Of a stretch of DNA of 64,000 bases, positions 23,050 through 33,641 are shown piece after piece (within the stretch, counting starts at the first letter, position 1; the number at the start of each line of letters is the position of its first letter). Location: NCBI RefSeq assembly GCF_016086655.4, contig NC_052132.2, positions 7,256,805-7,320,804 on the forward strand, written 5' to 3'. The notes below the pieces were generated by a model. That model was not told where the DNA came from and ran no database searches. It worked only from the letters and a program-made list of their open reading frames with translations. The stretch is from Lepeophtheirus salmonis (lineage: Eukaryota > Arthropoda > Copepoda > Siphonostomatoida > Caligidae). The position numbers and the translations under genes were made by a program.

Positions 23050-23432
23050 GATACGCCAGTTATGAGATTGGCTGCTCTTGACGACGAAGTCCGTGCCCAA
23101 GGCGTCCACCGTTGTCATGATAGCAGCCATGAGTGAATCCAAATTGGGATGCGAGGTATGGGAGACATTTTTCTCCAAACTACAAATTCCAGGGTTTATG
23201 AGGTCAAAGCTTTATGAAGACCAAATTAAATAGGTCAGAATCCATCTATATTGTTGCTAGATATGTTTTGGTTATATTGAAAGTATGTGGATATAATGAA
23301 CTTTTTGATGTTTTAGGGCGTCCGGATAGAGTTCCTACCAGGTTTTACAACCTTCTCGGCACACCCGCTAGTACGGAAGAGATTGCACACGTGCTCCCTT
23401 TTGTATTGCTGTTCCGACATCTTTACACTTAT
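23050..23432 (-). pseudogene. Internally deleted Tc1-like transposase
   Basis: On the minus strand a good start (AAGATGTCG, ATG near 23422) opens MSEQQYKREHVCNLFRTSGC, the usual beginning of a first HTH in Tc1-like transposases, and runs to a stop near 23318. After about 130 bp without homology comes SHPNLDSLMAAIM, then VDALGTDFVVKSSQS, at about 23160-23062. This is the extreme C-terminal helix region of the same kind of transposase. The whole catalytic domain is gone. The plus-strand frame at 23214-23447, which could pass for a last exon with an AATAAA nearby, is better explained as the shadow of this relic. Confidence 0.55.
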
Positions 23433-23459
23433 AGAAAAATGAGATAAAAATAAAACACG

Positions 23460-24115
23460 TTCATCTTTGCTTCAGATGTCGTTTGATTGCATAATAAAAC
23501 ATCATAATTATATAAATAACTACTAACGTAAATAAATACTACTGGAAGTTTCGGATACCCACTCTGTTATGCCAATACTAAAGATATTTTAAATAAATGA
23601 AAATAATAAAAAAATATATTTGTTCATGCAAAAATGTAGTTTAAGATTAATTTGATCAAAGATAAGAATTTTGACAGGTAGTATTAATCACTACGGAAAT
23701 ATATATCTAAGTTAAAAACATAAATTACGTTTCTCATTTGTTTAAATAGTAATTTTTTTTTTTTAAATTGTTGAAATGACTTCTATTTTACCTTGAAAAA
23801 CTTTTACTGCAGAATAATTTACATATGTTATAATCATTAATTGTATGCCAAAATATAATTACTACTAAATTTAGATAAGGGAAAAAATAAGACAGGGCTT
23901 TAAATATGCATCATTAGAAAAACAATTTTTACTCAATTAGCTTTAATTTCAAAATAAATACAAAAGAAGTTCTTCAAATGTATGAATAATTATAAAAAAT
24001 AATTTGTAAAATATGATTATATATTTGCCTCTGTTTGTTTGTAACTTACCAGGATTACCCAAAGGTTACAAATAGATTGGTAAGAGGATTATATATGTTC
24101 AAATTTCGAGAAGTT
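23460..24115. other. AT-rich stretch, no gene recognised
   Basis: There is no supported frame, repeat partner or transposon end. Confidence 0.4.
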
Positions 24116-24119
24116 AAAG

Positions 24120-24192
24120 GCAGTCATGTAAGCGTTCTGCTATTTTGCCGTTCCGTTCCATTTTTTTTTTTTCGTTCAGCGTTCCAATTATA
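24120..24192 (-). repeat. GGAACGGAACG repeat, copy 1 (hAT-like MITE piece?)
   Basis: Reverse-complemented, it reads GGAACGCTGAACG, an A-run, then GGAACGGAACGGCAAAA. The same vocabulary occurs in the forward direction at about 25769-25900. Ends rich in GGAACGG are seen in some hAT-type nonautonomous elements. Assignment is tentative. Confidence 0.35.
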
Positions 24193-24226
24193 AGGTAGTA
24201 CCAAGATTGTACAGTTTACATACATA

Positions 24227-24290
24227 CAGGGTGCACTCGTTAAATAAAGCTCTACAGTTTTTGAGGCATAAAAAGTCGTATACTCCGAAT
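24227..24290 (+). repeat. Solo Tc1/mariner-like terminus
   Basis: TA followed by CAGGGTGCACTCGTTAAATA is a typical Tc1/mariner end, but no inverted partner is found nearby. It is probably a truncated element. Confidence 0.35.
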
Positions 24291-24602
24291 GAGATTGCTA
24301 AATTAAATTGAATGAAGAAAAACAAGAACGCTTTCATTTATGCCTAGAGCGCCAAAGCTTTTTTTTGTCTATAATGTCTATGGGAATCATAAAAAAATCA
24401 ATTAAAATCATGTTCAAATCACTAATAGCCGACTAAAAATAACATTTTGTTAGTTTCGCAGAAGTCCGTTGTGATTTAATCGTACCGATCTTCTCTTAAT
24501 CCGATATGTAAATATAAATGAATTAATTAATTACTATTTATCAAAATCCATTATATATAACTCTTAATAGTACTGAATCATTTTAATAAAATTGGAAATA
24601 TG

Positions 24603-24970
24603 TAGCACGCCAGCCCAAAAGGAAGCTAGAATGATTTTTCTCAAAATTGAACATAGAATACAATTTCCAACAAATTATAGTTAATTTCAATTAACAAGAA
24701 TTCTCATTAATCCTTTGAAGGCACCACTAATTTGACTTAAAGTAGCCAAAATTCACTACCACACTTATAGAATTAGGAAATTAATCAATTATATTTCTAA
24801 GACAAATTATGGCAAATTAAACAAATAGATAAAATAAAGTTTTTGAACTACAGTTAACATTCTCAAGTATTTCAAATCACCCCATAAATTTTGAATTCAA
24901 TGGCTTTAATAGACCTTAATATCTCTTTGAAATATTGACTGTCATTTTATAAATATAAACGATTGAACCT
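24603..24970 (+). repeat. Dispersed repeat R1, copy B (most complete)
   Basis: It starts GCACGCCAGCCCAAAAGGAAGC, continues TCAAAATTGAACATAG, and ends around ATCTCTTTGAAATATTGACTG. The middle and right parts align with 31030-31345, and the left-middle part with 1-215. The 5' part matches 18785-18850 inverted. It is about 370 bp long with no ORF and no evident terminal repeats. Confidence 0.55.
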
Positions 24971-25299
24971 TTTTATACATGATCATTGTATTTTTCATAA
25001 AAAGTAATAGTTTTTTTTAAACTAAACCCTGACATGTAGGCAACATGGAAAAAATACATTGCAGTCAAGATTAATATAAATTATACTATTAACCTTGATT
25101 GCAACCAAAAACGTTAAACATATTATCCAACTCACATATTCACTCAATGTGAGGTACTTAAAATCCATGCAAAAATAGCAGAAAAAAATAAAATAACAAG
25201 GAACGTGAGAATGTGTTTCATGGAGTACAAGATAAATTAAATTATTTCTGCGTAAAAGGCAAGGTTAATTAAAAATCAATGTTAGACCATCATGTAATC

Positions 25300-25490
25300 G
25301 GGCTTGCTAGAACTTTTAATTTGATGTATTGTACCGACTCCTAGGCAAGACAGGCAGATTTTGACAAAACACATATTTACTCATAGTCTGTGGCGTAACT
25401 ATTGCTAGAATTTTCAGTTTATGTATTGTACCGACAGCTGGCAAGAAAAACGGATTTTTACAAAATGCTCAACCACTCATCTACTATGAC
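25300..25490 (+). repeat. Tandem duplication, unit ~98 bp
   Basis: TTGCTAGAACTTTTAATTTGATGTATTGTACCGAC-like sequence at about 25304 recurs at about 25402. Each copy is followed by GGCAAGA, GGATTTT(G/T)ACAAAA and CTCAT. The two diverged copies are adjacent and non-coding. Confidence 0.55.
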
Positions 25491-25768
25491 GTCAATATTA
25501 AAAGCGTGGGGGAAGTCAAACATCTTTCGTAAACGGGTTATGGCCTTGTATTTCTATTAACCTTGGTAAGAGGGACATAAATAACAGTTATGTACTTTTT
25601 AGAGTGGCTATTTCATATATACATGAATATTAATATTAGGGGTATCTATAGGGATGGAGGCTTTAGGTCCCTCCTTAATTTTCAAAAATTACCCTGAATT
25701 CACATATTCATGTTTCTAGGATACTTATTCCGTGGACAACTACACCCTTTCCTAAATTACTATCACCA

Positions 25769-25905
25769 ATGGGAACGGAACGCTAAAATCTCATCTTTAG
25801 TGTTTAGCGTTCATCATTCAAAAAAAAAAATCCGCTCCTTGCAGCGTTCCTTTCATTGAATGCACGTTCTATGGAACATCAATTTTGTGTTCCGTTCACA
25901 AGCTT
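25769..25905 (+). repeat. GGAACGGAACG repeat, copy 2
   Basis: CACCAATGGGAACGGAACGC begins the block at about 25764. It then has GTTTAGCGTTCATC, an A-run and CAGCGTTCC, and ends with GTTCCGTTCAC near 25891, so the ends are roughly inverted (GGAACGGAAC / GTTCCGTTC). This fits a ~130-bp MITE related to 24120-24192. Confidence 0.4.
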
Positions 25906-25909
25906 GGTT

Positions 25910-26830
25910 AAGGGATACCCCTCCGTATTAAAAGACAACACATCTTTGACGAAGTTTAAGGGAGATTTTGTTTTTGCCTATGTTATTTTGTTGGTCTCCA
26001 GAATGCCTGCAAATGTTACAAAATAATTTTGATCTAACTTGGTTAAATATTAAAAAACAAAGATTAAATATGGTTACAGTAAGATATCATTAAATTTTGA
26101 GAGGTCAAGGTTGTACAAAACCTTAAAAAGACTTAATCGACCATAACTTTATAACATAATGTGGTACAGAGCACAAAATGTTCTTCTTCTGTAGGCTTAA
26201 TAAATAATCATCATAGATCAAAAATCGAATTTTAACCATAGGTGGAGGCTTGTACTCTACCGAGTGCCCATTCTAGTTCTTTTCATTTTTAAAATGACAT
26301 TTTTTTAAAGAAGAAAAGGTCGATTATTTCTCTATTTTTCCCTGTTCCAAATGACTTTATTCATGCTATCTTGGCTTATTATTCTGGTTTATGTGGTTTT
26401 AAGTTGACCCCCTCCCTACCCAGCAATGATAGAAGTGTTTTTCTGCTCCCCCTAAGATACCATTTATTTTGTGAATGTCTGCATTTAAATTTATCTCATT
26501 TACTGCCATAATAACCAAACAGAATGTCAACGTATTTCAATTATAATCACAATACAAAATTTTAATTCAACAATATTATCAAAATCATTTAAAAAAATGA
26601 CTTCATACTCTAAATATCTTAAAAATGTAATTTTGAAGTAAGTAAATAGATAGATATTTGAGTATGCATAGATAAATATATTTTTAATGCACTTTTAAAA
26701 GAGCAAAATTTCGGAAATGTGTTTTTGCACTTGTTAATAAATCTAACTTATTGCAAGCTTCTTGAATTGATTTCATATATCAACATTCTAATAGAAGAAG
26801 AAAACAATTGATGATTTAATTTTATTTGAG
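25910..26830. other. AT-rich stretch, no gene recognised
   Basis: There is no supported frame. A slightly less AT-rich area around 26230-26460 has no recognisable motif. Confidence 0.35.
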
Positions 26831-26839
26831 TATTCTCCT

Positions 26840-27020
26840 ACTGTTCAACAATCCTAGCCACTTCTGTTCAATCAACAGCTTCAAATGGTCAAGTTGTTCA
26901 CGGTAAAGGGCAAAATTGAGCGTTGAAATTGGACATAGGGGAGAAACTCATAGTAGATTAAAATCTGCAAATCCCACCAAACATACAACAACACCTACCA
27001 GTCAATCCTTGCTTGAAGAC
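26840..27020 (-). pseudogene. Mariner transposase relic
   Basis: The minus strand (with frame changes) reads VVCLVGFADF / YVWWDLQILIYYEFLP, then REQLDHLKLLIEQKWLGLLN followed by SRR. This is the WWD.KG.IYYELLP block and the helix before the second catalytic aspartate in mariner transposases. The HQDNARPH motif that should follow is missing because homology ends near 26845. Both sides are truncated and no terminal repeats were seen. Confidence 0.6.
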
Positions 27021-27034
27021 GGTTTGGACCGCTT

Positions 27035-28185
27035 TGTTGGCTTTTAACAACAATTTATGTCACCAATGACCATTATCATTGAAGTAAGGGTCCATTTTTT
27101 AAATCAAATCCCAATCCACTTAATTTTGACATTTTTCCCTTTCATATATTAAAAAAATAAAATATGACGAATTTCTTCCATTAAGAACTCAATAATCAAA
27201 AAGTTAAGCACAATACTGTTCACAACTGCATTTGTAGTATACACTCACACCTTTGCAAAAATATATCGTATGATCAATAATGAACAAAATATACTTTGTT
27301 TAAAAAAAGGAAATTAAAAAAATCAAATATGATATTATTTTTTCCCAACTAATAAATATTCTGATTAAATGAAAACGATAGTAATTCAAATAGAAATCGT
27401 GCTAATCAGTTAATTATCCGTTATCAATTTTTATATCATTAGATATTATGGATTATACATTTGGGCAAGACCCATGGATTGACTAACAAGCATCCAGAGG
27501 CTGATTAATTTTTCTAAAATCTTTTGATATCATGTTTTTGTTTCCTCTTCTAGTTTAATTATGAATTTATCATATACTTTCTGAATCATTTTTTTGTAGA
27601 TGATATTCATTAGTTTCTGAGTTATTAACAAATTTTAATTTAAAAATGTGAAAACATTAAATAAAAGTGAATTAAGAAAGGGATGAGAAAATATTTTATA
27701 TATCAATGTTAAAAAAATATTACCTTAGACAGGTGCAATATTTGTTGTTGTGACAATCTAACAGGGTTTCTTTTCTTAGCAAAGCTGTTATCATTACTCT
27801 TTATTTTTATTCTTCCTTCAATTGATCAGATGGAGTTGTACTGATTAGTAAACATGATAGTATTACAATTACTCAATCATTCCTACTTTAGTTGATAAAT
27901 GAATAGAATAGTTAAAAAAATGATACAAAATTTAAATGGCGTAGTTAATTATTTATGTTTATTATGTAATTTGATACGTTTAAATATGTTTATTTTTTAC
28001 CCAGTTCACTAACAGCCTTATACAAAGGATGTTTACTAACGCAGGGGTAATGTTTTTAGTATTATTATTTTTAAATCTATTCATTTAATTTTCGACCCAG
28101 CCATAATAATTAAATAAATTATTACAATGCTATAAACTGCAAAAATTCCCAGGGAAAAAAAAGTTAAGATTGTTCGCTTTTTACT
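27035..28185. other. AT-rich stretch, no gene recognised
   Basis: I saw no motif-supported frame or repeat partner. Confidence 0.4.
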
Positions 28186-28189
28186 AGTA

Positions 28190-28650
28190 AATTTCATATT
28201 TGAAATTTTATTTCTTAAATATTTAATGTTTTAACTTATTTCTCCAAAAAATTTAAAATTTGATTTTTTTCATTTTTTTAAAAGTAATTGTACACAACAG
28301 TAGATTTTTAATTTTTTTTTGTTAATATCTGTCGATTTTTGAAAAAAATTCCAAATAATTTAATTTAATTTTAACATTTTGTAAGCAACTGTGAGTATTT
28401 GAATTTTTTTGTAAATATCGGTCGATTTTCTACAAAATTTCCAAAAAATGTAATATTTGAAATATTTTTCCATATAATTTAGTTTTTTTTTAGAGTAGCT
28501 ATGCGTTGTTGATTTTTTTGTTTGTGAATTCATTTCTTTGTAAATAGGTGTGAATTTTGTTAAAATTTTCTAATGCATGATAAATTTAAAATTTAATTTT
28601 AATATATTTTTTCAAAAAAAATCCAAAGACCTCCCTCCCAAATATGGGCA
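28190..28650 (+). repeat. AT-rich minisatellite, second large block
   Basis: Units share CCAAA.AATTTAAT, TTTGAA.TTTTT and GT(C/A)GATTTT words with 19470-20125. TGTCGATTTT and GGTCGATTTT recur about 90 bp apart (about 28330 and 28421). The block closes with CCTCCCTCCCAAATATGGG near 28630, the same style of GC-rich cap. Confidence 0.55.
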
Positions 28651-29808
28651 GATGGTCCTGAATTCCTACTTATATCCTTTGAAGGTACTTTATATGATTT
28701 GTTTTTATTTTCTGCTTCTCATAGTTAATTGTAACTAGGTTGACTAGGTGACAACGCTCATTTTCGGCTACTTTTTAAAAATACAGGCAAGTCATATTTT
28801 TTTACAACTATAAGTATGTTTATATATAGGAAACTTTAACTACTACTATTTCCTCCCTGGAATGTTTATATACCCCCAAATACTGAAATATTCTTCTAAT
28901 GAATGAAACATTAAAACACAAAAAAAAATTGTTTGAAAATACCAAACGTAGCGTCACACTTATTACAATAACTCACAAACTAAAAAATAAATTAATATGA
29001 AATTTAGACAGCTTTGTTTTGAAGTTTGGTACTAACTGACAATGATGTGAATTAAAGCAAAAAAAATAGCTGGACTTTTCAGCCAATGAGTTCCTTATAT
29101 CAATATATTTATGGATTAAACATCATTAGGTATTTCTTAAAAACCAATAGTAGGGATTAAATTCAATAATTCGTATAGATTGTAATTATATATTATAAAT
29201 ATACTATAGATGTTCAAAAATACTCAAAACATTTTCTTACCTTCTTATTTATATGGTATTCTTCTTATATAATAGTAAAAACAGCGACTCGTATTTTCTC
29301 AATAAAAAAATTAGAGGTAGGATGTATTAGTTACAAAATTTGATTACCCATCGGCCTCGTTTAAAACCCTCAGGATATGTTACAATCAAACGCTGTCTGA
29401 AGGAACAATTTTTCTTCAATGAATTCAAATTGATGAACTAATTTACTTTTAATAATTGTAAAATAATTTTGAAGTTAAATATTGATTTTTTCCAATATTT
29501 AAAAGTTGGTTCAAACCTATAAAAAGAATAAACATACTCATAAAATTCTTGAAAATTAGATTTGATACGGAACAAACAAACTACAGATTCGTGATCAATT
29601 CGTTAAGTATTACTGGAATTTAATATTGAGTTTAAAATATATTTTTTCTGTTGACTTGTGTAACAGATTTTTTTACTTTCAAAAGAGTCAATAATTTTTT
29701 AAAGGTTTATTTTCGCAACAATATTATTTTGATTTCAATAGGAATGTTGAGTGGTTTTTTGTTTAACTGGTTTAACCATCCTATGTTCATAAACTAATCG
29801 TGATAAAT

Positions 29809-30200
29809 ATGTCGTCATCATGTATGAGCAAAAAAACCAAAACGCGGCGAATTTCAGATCTCCTAGATAGGGAAGTTGAGATAGCGAGGATTATGGAGAT
29901 TGTAAAGTGCTCCAGGAAACTGGTATTCAAGGTGTTCAAATGATGGAGAAGATTAGAGAGCACAATTTAGAGAGGGGTCTGGAATTCCTGTCCAGCTTAG
30001 AGAAGAAGATCAAGGAGGGCCCCACCCAAACCATGAATCACCTCGCCAACGACTCTGCTAGGACCATAAGGAGGAACGTGAAGGGTAACTTGGGGTTTGC
30101 CTAATACCTTATGATCCCCCATGCCACCTTTTGACAGAGTTTATGAAGGACAAAAGGCGTGAGATTCCACGTTTTACTGCCCAACTCGGTCTGTGTAAAA
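29809..30200 (+). pseudogene. Tc1-like family B transposase, N-terminal fragment
   Basis: It opens at ATG 29809 with a basic start, then ISDLLDREVEIARIMEIVKC and SRKLVFKVFK before a stop. After a frame change it continues MEKIREHNLERGLEFLSSLE, KKIKEGPTQTMNHLAND, RTIRRNVKGNLGF. This is the paired-HTH DNA-binding domain of a Tc1-like transposase. Two sister copies at 35829-36582 and 43538-44607 share the same blocks. Homology stops soon after a degraded MKDKRREIPR-like block near 30170, and no catalytic motif follows. It is a dead fragment. Confidence 0.65.
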
Positions 30201-30204
30201 AAAA

Positions 30205-31025
30205 CAATTGTTCAAAAAAATTAAAAAATAACTAATGTAATTTATTATAATATATTGGTGTTAATGATGCAATACATTGCACAAGGCGCTTTAAAACTTG
30301 GATATTTTTTAAGGGTCGATAGATGGGGCCGAGAAAAATAGGTCAGGTTTTTTTTGAGTTTTTTTACTATTTTTTCTACTTGAGTATTCATTTCTTTTTT
30401 TTTTTTTTTTTTGGGGGGGACTATATCCCCTGGCCCCTACTTCCTTGGTGCTCTCCTATATAGTTAGGATAACGGCGACTTTAAAAACCATATTTTGACC
30501 AATACTACAATTTTTAATACTATTATAAACTATTTAGTACATATAAATAGAAAAAAATAAGACGACATTACATAAACAGAGAACTTATTTTTTAAACATT
30601 AATAAAGTACAATATTTGCGTATGAGTAACTCTTAATTCAATATTATTATGACTGAGAATTTAAAAAAAACCATTTTGATAACATTAACAATACATAAAA
30701 ATATCCTGATAAGTTATTAGCTTCCTTTTTTAATACTAAAGGACAATGTGTTAATAATAATTAAGGTTGTTTTTGATAATTCATAAATAAAATCGTTTGA
30801 AGAAAAATAGACTATTTCTATTTTTTTGTGTATAAGTGTTACAACGGCAAATATATATCCAAAGTCCAATCTCAAGACAAAAAACATTATTGTTCTAGGG
30901 AAAATGTTGCTCTTATCCAAAGTTCATCTGAAACTCAATTAATCAATATATTTAACAGATATAATCCGTCTATGAAATAATATATTTTTAATGATAGCGT
31001 TAAAAATACTCTAAAAAGTATTATA
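30205..31025. other. AT-rich stretch with T-run and GC block
   Basis: A long T-run at about 30390-30411 is followed by GGGGGGACTATATCCCCTGG, resembling the GC-rich caps of the minisatellite family. The minus-strand frame at 30717-30920 is unsupported. Confidence 0.35.
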
Positions 31026-31029
31026 AAAA

Positions 31030-31345
31030 CATATGTGGTTTGTCAATCCCACAGGGTGTGGATTATATTTATAATTATTTGACAAAAAATTATCTATTTC
31101 TATCAATAAATTATTCTTATTAATGTTCAGGAAGCAATGCAAACTCCACTTAAAATTGATCGTCACACTATTATAGAATAAATCATTAGTAGATTTTATT
31201 TGTTAAACCATATTGAGGCCAATACATATAAGTCCATTAATCAAATAAAGGTTCTAAACTATAGTTGAAATTCTTTATTATCTTAAATCATCCTTTAAAA
31301 TTGATACAATAACTATAATTGCCTAAAATATGTCTTTGAAATATT
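31030..31345 (+). repeat. Dispersed repeat R1, copy C
   Basis: GATTTTATTTGTTAAACCATATTGAGGCC matches copy A, and TCTTTGAAATATTG near its end matches copy B. It stops about 16 bp before the transposon at 31362. Confidence 0.55.
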
Positions 31346-31361
31346 GTTCTGTATGTAGGTA

Positions 31362-32656
31362 AAGGGGTTTTCAATAGGAACGCTTACATTTTACGTTGAT
31401 AGGCTTCGAAAACGACGTTATATTTGTTATTGTTTCTTCCACAGCTGTGCTCAGAAATAATTGTGTTTTATTTTGGAGCAGTACACACTCGAGCACCGCT
31501 TACAAATTAGTCAAATTTGTTACAAAAGTGGTGAGTCTTTGATCCCAACTTTAAGAGCGTTGACACCAATTTATGGTCAACGTAATCGACCTGCAAAATC
31601 AACAATTCAACGTTTGGTGAAAAAATTTGAGTCCACATACACGCTACATAATGTTCCTGTGCCAGTGAGACAAAGAAATGTACGAAGTGTAAAAATATTG
31701 CTGCTGCAAGCGCATCAATTCAAGATGACCCAAATTTGTATTTTACACGCCGTTCTCAATCGTTGGACATCTCTGTGACATCGTTGTGGCGAATTTTGCG
31801 AAAAAATCTTGGCCTACACCCGTATAAGATCAAGTTGACACAAAAACTGAAACCGCTTGACCACTTCAAACGTCAGGAATTCGTAAAATGAGCTGAAAGA
31901 AAATTCGAAAATGATCCTGATTTTCAACGCAAAATCATCTTCAGCGATGAGACACATTTTTGGCTCAATGGCTTTTTTAACAAGCAAAATATGCGCTATT
32001 GGGCCAGAAAACCCCACAAGTGATTAATGAGGCGCCATAACATCCCCCAAAAATTACTGTTTGGTGATGATTGAATGCTGGCGGTGTCATTGGGCCGTAC
32101 TTTTTCGTCGGCGATAACAATCGCCACGTTACTGTGAATGGAAATCGTTACCGAGCCATGATAACCGATTTTTTTTTGGCCTGAATTGGAAGATATGGAC
32201 TTGGACGATATGTGGTTTCAACAAGACTTCACACACAGCAAATGTTACAATCGATTTATTGAAGAGTAAGTTTGGTGAGCGTCTTATCTCCAGAAATGGA
32301 CCAGACAATTGGCCTCCTCACTCTTGCGATTTAACGCCTCTAGACTATTTTCTTTGGGGTCACGTGAAAACCCTGGTCTACACCAATAATCAGTCGACGT
32401 TAGAAGAGCTCAGAACAAATATTCAACGCGAAATTGCTGCAGTTTCAGCCAATTTATGCGGAAAAAGTAGTCGAAAATTGAGTTCAACGATTGGACTTCG
32501 TAAAACGTGCACGTGGTGGTAATTCAAGCGACATCGAATTTTATTCATAAATTAACTTGAATGTATTTTAACGGCAAATAAAGAACTTGTCGATATCTCA
32601 AACCGTTTTCGCTTTATTTAAAAAAAAAAGAGGAGCGCTGTTAATGAAAAACCCTC
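31362..32656 (+). mobile_element. Mariner-superfamily transposon, nearly full length but broken
   Basis: TA (31360-31361 and 32657-32658) borders imperfect inverted ends AAGGGGTTTTCAATAGGAAC and, from the right, GAGGGTTTTTCATTAACAGC, both continuing to a shared GCGCT/ACGCT. At 1,295 bp it has the normal size for a complete single-gene mariner/Tc1-type element. It holds one plus-strand transposase gene and an AATAAA at 32577. It is the best preserved transposon in the window. A 77-bp piece of it recurs exactly at 33496-33572. Confidence 0.85.
31461..32550 (+). pseudogene. Mariner-superfamily transposase, frameshifted
   Basis: Sections in order are as follows. The N-terminal DNA-binding part (EHRLQISQICYKSGESLIPT; KSTIQRLVKKFESTYTLHNV; PVPVRQRN) ends at a stop at 31778. 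A linker SLWRILRKNLGLHPYKIKLT follows in another frame. The first catalytic block is FSDETHFWLNGF (about 31939), then NKQNMRYWA. Next comes YFFVGDNN with TVNGNRYRAM (about 32099-32160), then the second block WFQQDF (about 32212), and the third block PPHSCDLTPLDYFLWG (about 32311). The C-terminus, RARGGNSSDIEFYS, ends at TAA 32548. All three catalytic acids are still visible. In-frame stops near 31888 and 32021 and several frameshifts kill it. No ATG is seen at the expected start, only TTG. Confidence 0.85.
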
Positions 32657-32659
32657 TAT

Positions 32660-33490
32660 ATATGAAGTAAAAAATATATTTGAATATTCTCCATTTCTTG
32701 GTAGTTCTACAAAATTGTTTCTATGTTGACTTTTTTCACATAAAAATTTCAAAAAAATTTATTTTAACTCAACATGACAAGCAATTATTGTAATTGCAAA
32801 ATTTATGCAATATTTGGTGAAATATTTCTAATGTAATGAATTGCTTACATTTGTCGTAATGGAGGAAAAAAATTTATAACAAAAATAATTAGACAAAAGG
32901 TATGATACTAATTAATAATTTACAGCTTTTTGTAACAATATTACAATAATACAAATTGAAAAAATATCACAACAATTATATAATTTTGAAAGAAGTTACT
33001 ATTAGAAGACACGACAATGGAGTTGTAAAAAAAACTACCTTATACGAGTGAGAAACTTTTTGTAGTTGCGAATATAAACATTTTTTCCAAAGCCATTATT
33101 GTTATTTTTTAGTAGAAAAAATAACTAAGTATAAAGTAATCACTAGTTTGTGAGCCCATGGATAAAGAATAAGAGAGCTGAGGATTGTTTATGAGTTATA
33201 ATTAGGGTTTTAAAAATCAAGCATATCAAGCGAGTATTTAAGCTATTGGGCAACTGAAGAGTTTTTTTTTAAATTTCTAAAGTTGTAATCATTACTCTTA
33301 AGGAGAGAGCTTCTATGTAAAATGTGTAACCAAGAATGTTTCGACTAATTAAAGATGGAGAGTAACACTAGTGATAGTCCTTGTTGGACTAAGAGGAGAA
33401 TGAAGGTTCAAAAACGAATGTTATATGCCATTAATCTAATGAAACTTCATTAGAGCTAAGTTGGTCTCCTCCAATACGTTTTTCAAGCTA
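32660..33490. other. AT-rich stretch, no gene recognised
   Basis: No supported frame or transposon end was found. Confidence 0.4.
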
Positions 33491-33495
33491 TCAGA

Positions 33496-33572
33496 GTTGT
33501 GGCGAATTTTGCGAAAAAATCTTGGCCTACACCCGTATAAGATCAAGTTGACACAAAAACTGAAACCGCTTG
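33496..33572 (+). repeat. Exact 77-bp copy of transposase segment 31783-31859
   Basis: Every base from GTTGTGGCGAATTTTGCG to AAACCGCTTG matches 31783-31859, which encodes the ILRKNLGLHPYK stretch of the neighbouring transposase. The flanks do not match and there are no transposon ends around this copy. It looks like a templated insertion or filler at a repaired break, recent enough to be identical. Confidence 0.85.
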
Positions 33573-33641
33573 TTGCCACGTTAATATTCGATGTTTCATT
33601 TTTTTCATAACAGGAATGCTTAGGATTTAGTATCCTTGTTA

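Noticed and set aside
23214..23447. Plus-strand candidate last exon (GRPDRVPTRFYNLLG...) with AAATAAAAC after it
   Set aside because: The opposite strand reads as the start of a Tc1-like transposase, with a matching C-terminal fragment downstream. That explains the higher G+C.
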